64,000 nucleotides of DNA from Eublepharis macularius (Eukaryota > Chordata > Lepidosauria > Squamata > Eublepharidae). The stretch's first letter is position 1. Each line of letters starts with the position of its first letter. A program made the position numbers and the translations under genes. The stretch is taken from the NCBI RefSeq assembly GCF_028583425.1, contig NC_072801.1, positions 14,280,001 to 14,344,000 on the forward strand, in the 5' to 3' direction. The notes under the pieces were generated by a model. It was not told where the DNA came from. It did no database searches and saw only the letters and a list, made by a program, of their open reading frames with translations. This document shows positions 56,874-64,000 of this stretch, piece after piece.

Positions 56874-58499
56874 ACCTCCATAACCTTAATGTTGTGCAGA
56901 CGTTCCTCCCCCATCTGAAAGAATTTGCGCAAGTGTTGAAGGAGAGAGGGCAGCATAGGTGGGCAGATTTCCCCTCTCCCCAAATCTTTGCAGGTGATCA
57001 TGTTAGTTTTAATAGTAGGCAGAGTGGCTTATGCCGACCACATAGGCAAGATAGGGTTTCTAATGCCCTGAGGCCTCTCTAGGTTTGCAGAAGCAATATG
57101 ACCTTGCTAATAAATGGAAAACTCCCTACGACCTCCACCGTGATCTGATCTGATGAGGACTGAGCAGGCTCCTGGAAGCATGAGTAAAAGAGGTGGTGCA
57201 GAGGAAAGGAAACGAGGCCTCTTGATCTTCAGAGAGCTGGCAGAACTCAGAAAGTATCCATTTCCATATTATCTTATCTTCCAGGCAATTCCTTATGGAC
57301 ACCCAACTTGTCTTTCCTTAACAGCATACTTGGTGACGCGCTGCTGACGCAGCAGTCCTGAAATGGGGTCATCCCTGGACAAAGGAACTGCCTTCCTTCT
57401 TGAGGGATTCCTCAGATACACACAAGAAACCCCCCAAGTGTTCCAGCAAGGGCTGCACATGCAGAAAGGCCTCTTTTGGCCGCAAGACTTTCATAAAGCT
57501 GTGATGATACCAAGGTGGTGGGGTCTGGCTTCTCACCTGGTGGGCCTTGTGCTGAATTGGAAAAGAGATGCAAACTGCTGCTTCAGAGATTGTTCCATGG
57601 AGCTAAGAGGTGCCTTTTGTGCTCTGGAACAGAGTTGAAAACATATTATTTTTTTCTTTTCCATGGTGAGTGTGGCCTTATTTGTGTTCCATAGAAAGGG
57701 ACTGCTTTGTGGCAGTGCTGCTGCCACACTAAGAGGGAGTCAGCAGGGAGTTTTCTGTACTGACAGGTGCCCACCCTGCTGTTTGCAGGGAGGTCCTCTG
57801 AAAGAGCTGCCAGCTTTCTCTTCTAGGTGCCTCTAACTCAATGTCTTTCTATGCTGCAAGAGGCTGACTGGTTCGTGGCGCAGGATTTCTTAGGGAGGGC
57901 TGGAAGGTATCTAAAACCTCTAGCGGGATGTGTGCAAATCAAAGCCCCTCGGCTGCTGTCCAGGAGGATGCTCGGAGGTGATGCCAGCTCCTTGAACAAA
58001 GTGGTTCACTCTTCCGCTCCTTGAAGACTCTTTCTTCCTTTAATTGCTGTAATAAACCATATGCCAGGATGGGTTAAATGAAATAAGTAAGAGTTAGGGA
58101 GGCTGCTCGGAAGCATTTGGAACGTTGCAGCCTGCGGAAAAACAAGCAATCTGCAGAGTGCTTTGAGGAGGGAAGCGAATGGAAGCTGCTCTGGTGGATC
58201 TTAGAATGCACCCACCAAAGCATCTTCCGTCTTCCGGCCTTTTTTTTTTTTTGAGCTGTCCTAGAGTTTGTGGCCATCTCAGTTCCCTCGTGTTCATGCC
58301 TGGAGTTCAGGATGTGTCTAGATTTGGTGGAGTTGTCAATTGGAGCCTTCAGCCATGCACTCCCAGTTTGACCCTTGGCCAAACAATGCTGTTTCAGTAG
58401 CATTGAAAGATTTCTCTTGCATTGAGCCATCACCAACTGATGCTCCATCAAGAAGGTCTACCATATGGCATGCTATTCTGTCTCCACCATCCAATAGGC
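56874..58499. other. Unique sequence, no recognised feature
   Basis: A T-run lies at 58242-58253. Frames at 57153-57727 lack splice and domain support. Confidence 0.35.
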
Positions 58500-58720
58500 A
58501 TAGTCTTTATTTATGTTTTTTATACCCTTCCTTTTTTCCAACAGGGGCCCCAAGCAGTGTTCAGCATTCTCTTATTCTTCACTGTATCCTCACAACAACC
58601 CTGTGAGGTAGCTTAGGCTGAATGTATACCGTTGGCCAAAGGTCACCCAGCGAGCTTCCATGGCAAAGGTGGGATTTGAACCAGACTATTTACATGCTAG
58701 CCCAAGTGGTGCTGTTATGC
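58500..58720 (-). repeat. Family B SINE, minus strand
   Basis: In plus orientation, atttatgttttttataccct, ctcacaacaaccctgtgagg, aaaggtcacccagcgagctt and ggtgggatttgaaccagact. Near full length. Confidence 0.8.
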
Positions 58721-59218
58721 CTGTGGTCTTCAACCCAGGATCTGCTTTGTTAAACCCTTGGCAACAGGCATGCCATAGAGCAAGCATGTGACATCTAGGT
58801 CATGTGATAAGAAAAAGAGGAGCCAGAGTTATGACCCTCACTAGTGTCAAGGCTAGGACAGTGGGCTGAGAGAAGAGGGGACAGGAAATGTTCCAGGTCA
58901 GCACCAGGAGTTAAACCATGATGAAGAACCAGGCAAGGGCAAGGGTGTGTGCCGTGGAGGAATTCTCTCCACCCTTGAATGCCCTTCCCCATCCTCTTGG
59001 CACGCATGGAAAAAGAAGCAAGAAGTGTCGCACCTTCACTGCCGATGCATGTGCAGTAGCGCACATTCCAAAACACCTTGCAGCTTCATAGAGGCTGGGC
59101 TTTGTGACTGACCTGAATGTCCTAACGTTTGAAGTCTGTTGCACTAAGCAAGGGAAAAACGGGGGTGAGGAGAATGCTACATGATACGGAATATTGTTGC
59201 TCTTGAATGGACATACCT
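58721..59218. other. Unique sequence, no recognised feature
   Basis: Nothing supported. Confidence 0.35.
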
Positions 59219-59230
59219 ACAGGGTATATC

Positions 59231-59379
59231 AATCAGTCAATCAGTCAATCAATCAATCAATACTTTATTGCTTCAGCACAGCCATAGCAAATAACAAGAA
59301 AAGTACAATATTATTAATACAAATTACTACATCATAAAATTTAAACTGAAATTGACAAAACTCCATCAAGATCTTTAAT
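59231..59379 (-). repeat. Short retroelement 3' end (R4-like?), 12-bp TSD
   Basis: It is flanked by the perfect 12-bp repeat acagggtatatc (59219-59230 and 59380-59391). The plus strand starts with (aatc/agtc)n repeats and tactttattgcttcagcaca, so the element is in minus orientation with a tandem-repeat tail, as in R4/Dong-type LINEs. Severely 5' truncated. The class is a guess; the TSD is firm. Confidence 0.65.
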
Positions 59380-59391
59380 ACAGGGTATATC

Positions 59392-60457
59392 TGCCGGTCT
59401 GTACACTGCTATACATCCAAAACCTATTGATGGTGGAAGCCACCTTCCTAAGCATGCATTTTTCTCTGAGTAACACCCCCCTCCCCAATTCCTGCCGCCT
59501 CTGCTACCTCCAGTCTCAGTTGCCTGTCGGAGCAGGTGCGCTTGCTAAATGGCACTGCAAAGCAGCTGACGAGAGCAGGCAATTAAGGACACTGTTGCGG
59601 TTTTCTTTCCTCCGGGGACGTGGCGTTCCCTCCCTGCTTGTAACAGGTAAGCTGGACCCGCTTATGTCATTATGACTGATTCTCTTCTCTCCAGCCCCCC
59701 ACTGTGCCGTTTGCAAATTGCTTTATGATAACTAGTGCTGAACTACTGTTAGCAATTTTTGCCCCCTTCTCTGAGTGGCGTGCAACCGTTGTGGGGTTTG
59801 GCCAATTGAGGAATTGTTTTCTGCTGCCTGGTGGGTGGAGGGATGCTCCACGCACACATTCTAGCCAGCATCTGTAACAACTGCGTGCCTCTCCCCCAGT
59901 CCCAAGTGGAAGGCGGAGGCTGACAGCCAGCTGCAGTGTGGCAGCAGGCCACAGCTCTCTGCACACCCCCTCTCTCGGGCACCAGCTAATTTTGTGCGTG
60001 ATTGCGCTCGTCCACAACGCCTAAGAGCTCCTAGGGAGAGGGAGTTGCAAGAGATGGGGAAAGGGGGGTTGTGTGAGGTTAATAGAAGACATGGCTCCTA
60101 AAAATAGTTAAACTATCTCTGAACTCTTTCTGGGGGTATGGAGATGTATCCCTCTCCTCCCAGCAAATGATTCATGCTTGTCCTTCAGGGCTGGAGTCCT
60201 GATTTGGGGGATTCCCTATCAAATGGTAGAGAGCATCAGCAAGCGACCTCGTTTCATTGGCTTCCGTGGCAGTAAGCTGAGCACTTTGTTACTCTTGACC
60301 AGATAAGCAGGAATTGTATGTTCTGGGGCTAAGAACCAAAGTGCTCTCAGACATTGGCTTTTCGTTGCACCAGAAGGTCTTGGTGCTGGGTCTCAAATCA
60401 CACAGTTGAGGCTCAGGTCTGTTACGGAAGAGCCTTGCTGTCCCTCGTTGGGTGAAT
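59392..60457. other. Unique sequence, no recognised feature
   Basis: Overlapping frames at 59427-60017 on both strands are unsupported. No repeat recognised. Confidence 0.35.
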
Positions 60458-61371
60458 CCACAAAGAACCCCGGAGGTAAGAATCACTCAGGCTCCAAGCC
60501 TACAAGACTTAACTACTAATATTACAATTTTTTAAAGATTATTTAGATATATATATCAAAGTGCAAAGTGCTAATAATGTGCAAAAGTTTTGAATATATT
60601 TAAAGAAGTAGCAAGTCCCTCTAAATCCAATATAAATAGGCATACAAATTCAATAAACCAGCATAATCAATAAATAGTACAATCAATAAATAGTTATAAA
60701 TAATTCCTATAAAAGTCCAACTGGTGAGAAGTTCATGAATCAATAAATATTCATTTGTTCCTTAATAGGTGATGTTTTCTGTTATGCAAAATTCCTGAGA
60801 GTGACCACCAATCACGTTGAAAAGAACGAGCTGAATGTTTCTTCAAACAATCAGCCAACGGGTTTTTGCCAGCATATTTCCAATTCCTGTTTCGTAGTGT
60901 TACTTCCTCATAGGCATTATTTTTATAAATGATCACTGGCAGGGCTTTTTTTCTGGGAAAAGAGGTGGTGGAACTCAGTGGGTTGCCCTTGGAGAAAATG
61001 GTCACATGGCTGGTGGCCCCTCCCCCTGATCTCCAGACATAGGGGAGTTGAGATTGCCCTCGAGCAATCTCAACTCCCCTCTGTCTGGAGATCAGGGGGC
61101 GGGGCCACCAGCCATGTGACCATTTTCAAGCGGTTCCGGAACTCCATTCCACCACGTTCCAGCTGAAAAAAGCCCTGGTCACCGGTAATACTATAGCTCA
61201 TCACCAAATCAGTTAATGCAGACTTACTACTTACGTAAATACGTTCAAAACTTTTGCACATTATTTGCACTTTGATACATATGTAAATAATCTTTAAAAA
61301 ATTGTGATATTAGTAGTTAAGTCTTGTAGGCTTGGAGTCTGAGTGATTCTTACCTCCGGAGTTCTTTGTGG
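60458..61371. mobile_element. Foldback element, unclassified (possibly Penelope-like), with nested hAT
   Basis: The left arm 60458-60615 (ccacaaagaaccccggaggt ... gtgcaaaagttttgaa) is the inverted counterpart of 61221-61371 (cgttcaaaacttttgcacat ... acctccggagttctttgtgg). The arms are clearly diverged. The middle is AT-rich and contains a hAT copy (60940-61177). Boundaries and TSD were not resolved. The inverted-dimer layout resembles the PLE copies. Confidence 0.55.
60940..61177 (-). mobile_element. Non-autonomous hAT element, foldback family 1, copy 6
   Basis: It starts CAGGGCTTTTTTTCTGGG and ends CAGCTGAAAAAAGCCCTG. The candidate TSD is atcactgg (60932-60939) and gtcaccgg (61178-61185), 6/8 identical. 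The central palindrome has an especially short loop around 61060. Nested inside the foldback element at 60458-61371. Confidence 0.8.
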
Positions 61372-62184
61372 TTGCTCTTTCCGGGGGAGCCCTTTTGGAT
61401 CGGTATCGTCCCACGTTGGGTGGCTGCTGTTCAAGATCAGGAAGCCCTCCACCTCCGTCCGTGTCTGGGACTGCACAAGCGTCATGCAGGATCCTACTTT
61501 ACTGGACTTGAGTATTTTTAATAGGTACTGTTAGCAAGCAGCCCTGTCCCTTACACATGCCGGTGGCTGTGGCTGTGCCCCCATGCAAGCAGGGTCTCCT
61601 GGTGGAATCCTCTGAGCCTCCTTCTGGTAGCAGCGTGACCTGTCCAGTTGGAAGAGGAAAGCAATGCAGGGGGGGAGTGCATCCAAGCCAATACAACTGT
61701 AGAAACTACGTGACCTCTCTGGCCTATTAGTGCTTACTGCTGTCTGGGAGGGCTGGTGAGACTAGAACCGGGAACCTTTCATTCTGTGTAGCGCTGCCCC
61801 ATGCAGGGTGTTTCCTCAATCATGAAATATCCTCAGCCGGGCCAGCCAGTGGCTCCCCCCTGGCCCAAATGTCCAGGGCAGGCTGGATTTTTGCCGGTGC
61901 TCGGTCCACTGGGTATGGTGTCTGCCTTGTGACTGGGGAATCTGGGCTGTCACTCAGTGGCTGCCTTCCCTTCCCTGGGTTAGAACTAGGGGGCTTAATC
62001 TCCTTGCCTGGCGTCCTTGTTCAAAGCAAGGCACATTTGAATGCAGAAAGCTCTCCTGTACTGCCAGGCCATGGACGAGTCTAGCTGAGCACGATCGGCG
62101 CTGGTGGGCAGCTGCTCTCCATGCTGTTCGAGGATGGCCTTTTCCAATACCTGCTGCCCAAGATCCATTGCAATTGCAGTGTTT
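61372..62184. other. Unique sequence, no recognised feature
   Basis: GC-richer, with short unsupported frames. No repeat recognised with confidence. Confidence 0.35.
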
Positions 62185-62345
62185 GAGCCCCAAGTTTAAA
62201 TTCCCACTTAGCCACGAAGCTTACTGGGTAGCCCTTTATCTCATGGCCTAGCCTACTTTGCAGGGTTGTTGTGAAGACGCCATGGAGGAGGGGAGAACCA
62301 CGCAGGCACACTGCTCAGAGCTTGCAGGAAGGGCAAGATTTTTTT
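62185..62345 (+). repeat. Family B SINE fragment
   Basis: cacttagccacgaagcttac, tgggtagccctttatctcat and ttgcagggttgttgtgaaga follow the family B body. The head and tail are eroded. Confidence 0.55.
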
Positions 62346-62847
62346 AAAAAAAGTAGTAGTAATATATAATAATTGAAGATATTGCAGATTCATCTTCGGG
62401 CTTTCTGTCCACAAAGTGGATACTCTACCTTTGAGCCGTGGCCTCTCCTCACCAACTCAGTCCCATAAAGATTGGAGATACCCTCAGTAGCCAGATGTTG
62501 CCGCTGGCATCCCCTCCCTCCAGAGGTCTAGTAAAACTGAACATCTTCCAGAGGCCGCTCAGGCAAGTTTGTGGCTGACAGAAGGAAGGATGCTTTAAAT
62601 GCTACGTGCTTTTTAAAACATTTAGTGTTGGTTTCCTCTTTTCAAACATCACCTCCCTTGCCCCCGGCCCTTGGGGATTCGGCAAGCTCAGCGCATAAAC
62701 ATACTTTGTCAGTGTACATGTCTGGTCAAAGACTGCGCACCAGAGGAGTGTTTTCTCAGCGCCGGGATCCTCCGATGACAGCCTGTCGGCCTCTGCGGCT
62801 GTGTTTTAAAACAAATCCCCCATAGAGTGTTGTGCTGGAACACTGAG
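62346..62847. other. Unique sequence, no recognised feature
   Basis: Nothing supported. Confidence 0.35.
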
Positions 62848-63067
62848 CTAGTGTGGTATGGTGATTCGAGGGTTGGAGTAGGCTCCAGAAGACCCAGGTT
62901 CGAATGCCCACTCTGCCATGGGAACTTGCTGGGAACCTTGGGCCGGCCATACTCTCTTGGCCTAACCTGCGTGCTGAGAGTGTAAAATGGAAGAGAGGAG
63001 AATCATGTGGGCCACTTTGGATCTCCGTAGGGGAGAAAGGCATGGTATAAAGTGGAGATAAATAAAC
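62848..63067 (+). repeat. tRNA-derived SINE, family B
   Basis: Head gtgtggtatggtgattcgag, B box ggttcgaatgccc, ccactctgccatgggaactt and a gggccactttggatc...gagaaaggcatggtataaag end with aataaac. Near full length. Confidence 0.85.
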
Positions 63068-63225
63068 GAGAGCCAAGCTACAAGTGACGCCTGACGCAGG
63101 TTGGACACGTGTCAGCTTCCCTCAAGTTTTGATGGGAAATGTAGGCATCCTGGCCTTGCAGCTTGGCTCTCCATTTAATTGAAAAGAGTCCAGTAGCACC
63201 TTTAAGACGAACCAATTTTATTGTA

Positions 63226-63264
63226 GCATAAGCTTTCGAGGACCACGTTCTCTTCGTCAGATGC
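63226..63264 (-). ncRNA. Hammerhead core, AGCU version, left arm of PLE copy C
   Basis: Minus strand: GCAU (63264-63261), CUGACGA, stem II GAGAAC/GUCCUC with one mismatch, GAAA, AGCU, U, AUGC (ending 63226). The core is intact apart from the stem II mismatch. Confidence 0.6.
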
Positions 63265-63520
63265 ATGGAGGGCAGAAGGAAACTGGCCAAATATAGAGGA
63301 GGAGAGGGGGAGGGATGTAAACAACTCCTTTGATATGGAGATGCAGACAGCTCCTTTTGGTGTGGGGATCAGTTTGCTTGTGTAAAGATTCAAAGGAGTT
63401 GATCCCCACACCAAAAGGAGCTGCCTGCATCTCCATATCAAAGGAGTTGTTTACATCCCCCCTCTCCTCCTTCCCCCCTTCCTCCCCTCTATATTTGGCC
63501 AGTTTCCTTCTGCCCTCCAT

Positions 63521-63559
63521 GCATCTGACGAAGAGAACGTGGTTCTCGAAAGCTTATGC
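63521..63559 (+). ncRNA. Hammerhead core, AGCU version, right arm of PLE copy C
   Basis: GCAU (63521-63524), CUGACGA (63525-63531), a perfect 6-bp stem II GAGAAC/GUUCUC (63533-63538 with 63542-63547), GAAA (63548-63551), AGCU (63551-63554), U (63555), AUGC (63556-63559). This is the best-formed AGCU-type core in the window. Confidence 0.7.
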
Positions 63560-63909
63560 TACAATAAAATTGGTTCGTCTTAAAGGTGCTACTGGACTCT
63601 TTTTGATTTTGCTACTACAGACTAACACGGCTAACTCCTCTGGATCTATAACTATTTAATTGAAGTTTACAGAAACCCACACACACACACAGCGGAGGGG
63701 AAGGGGGGCACCCGGCAAGAACCCGACGCCTGCACTCCCCTCCCGACCACATGTTCTCCCTCCCATAGACTGCCGCTCTGTAAACTTCAATTAAATGGAG
63801 AGCCAAGCTGCAAGACCAGGATGCCTACATTTCCCATCAAAACTTGAGGGAAGCTGACAAGTGTCCAACCTGTGTCAGGCGTCACTTGTAGCTTGGCTCT
63901 GAGAGGTGG

Positions 63910-64000
63910 TGAGGATGTAGTGGTTGGGGTGCTGGACTTAGGAATGGGGAAACCCGGGTGGTCACAGGCTGCAGTCATTCTTGGCCTAACCTACCTTATA
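63910..64000 (+). repeat. Family B SINE, head only, cut by the window end
   Basis: gatgtagtggttggggtgct and ggacttaggaatggggaaac with an acccgggtggtcacaggctg block begin a family B copy. It runs off the right edge at the taacctacctta motif. Confidence 0.6.

Larger units (their letters stand above)
63183..63653 (-). mobile_element. Penelope-like inverted dimer, copy C, with two hammerheads
   Basis: It is flanked by the perfect 10-bp TSD atttaattga (63173-63182 and 63654-63663). Two long arms (about 63183-63372 and 63397-63610) are close to exact reverse complements, separated by only about 25 bases. A single-copy extension (gctactacagactaacacgg, then ctcctctggatct) lies on the right. The high arm identity suggests this is the youngest PLE copy here. 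Confidence 0.8.
63069..63900. mobile_element. Palindromic element, family E, copy 2, with nested PLE
   Basis: Outer inverted repeats: agagccaagctacaagtgac at 63069 and gtcacttgtagcttggctct ending 63900. Each arm continues through the cctcaagttttgatgggaaa motif shared with 21868-22101, to a second inner gagccaagctgcaag and an attgaagtttacag segment. The left arm is interrupted by PLE copy C at an atttaattga target. The central spacer has a (CA)n run and a GC-rich patch. No outer TSD was identified. Confidence 0.7.

Noticed and set aside
63330..63659. ORF with ...MHLTKRTWFSKAYATIKLV
   Set aside because: It is the translation of the Penelope-like repeat and its hammerhead. Similar peptides appear in spurious gene predictions.
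1..64000. CRISPR array, phage, integron or viral genome segment
   Set aside because: No regularly spaced repeats, phage genes, or retroviral LTR/gag/pol/env text was seen. All repeats fit vertebrate interspersed families or microsatellites.

Overview
This window reads as nuclear DNA of a squamate reptile (lizard or gecko grade; species not determinable). The main evidence is a near full-length Sauria SINE (tRNA-related head, BovB-like 3' end, GTT-repeat tail) at about 50.9-51.2 kb. It sits among CR1 and L2 type LINE 3' ends, several tRNA-derived SINE families, short hAT elements with 8-bp target-site duplications (TSDs), and Penelope-like (PLE) fragments. No bacterial, viral or CRISPR features were seen. 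Almost all open reading frames are short and non-genic.

Genic content is sparse. A strong CpG island (about 4.86-6.26 kb) has the look of a housekeeping-type promoter, with two ZNF143/SBS-like motifs and GC boxes. A candidate minus-strand terminal coding exon lies just to its left (4578-4664). On the plus strand the best protein-coding candidate is an internal exon at 38460-38777. It has a pyrimidine-rich acceptor, a short upstream ORF, an ATG opening a MGSSASS N-terminus that fits N-myristoylation, and a strong GTAAGA donor. The simplest model is a plus-strand gene that starts in the CpG island, has a first intron of about 32 kb, and continues past the right end of the window. I do not recognise the gene.

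Region by region: 0-4.6 kb holds two hAT copies, one splitting a SINE; 4.6-6.3 kb is the promoter island; 6.8-7.4 kb is a CR1 3' end; 8.4 kb is a small foldback PLE; 10-24 kb is intron-like with scattered SINE and LINE pieces, a palindromic element and an A-rich insertion with a 14-bp TSD; 25.9-35.3 kb is dense in hAT and PLE insertions; 38.5 kb is the candidate exon; 41-51.6 kb carries three further hAT families, LINE tails and a SINE-in-SINE nest; 52-60 kb is mostly unique sequence; 60.4-64 kb is a set of nested foldback elements.

The most interesting signal is the PLE-derived material. Five separate insertions have 9-18 bp TSDs. Several contain complete minimal hammerhead-ribozyme cores (CUGAnGA, stem II, GAAA, a self-complementary 2-bp stem III, matching stem I), in two sequence versions (AGCU and ACGU). 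Two insertions are inverted dimers carrying one ribozyme core on each strand. All classifications rest on reading the sequence and recalling repeat families; no alignment or database search was run.
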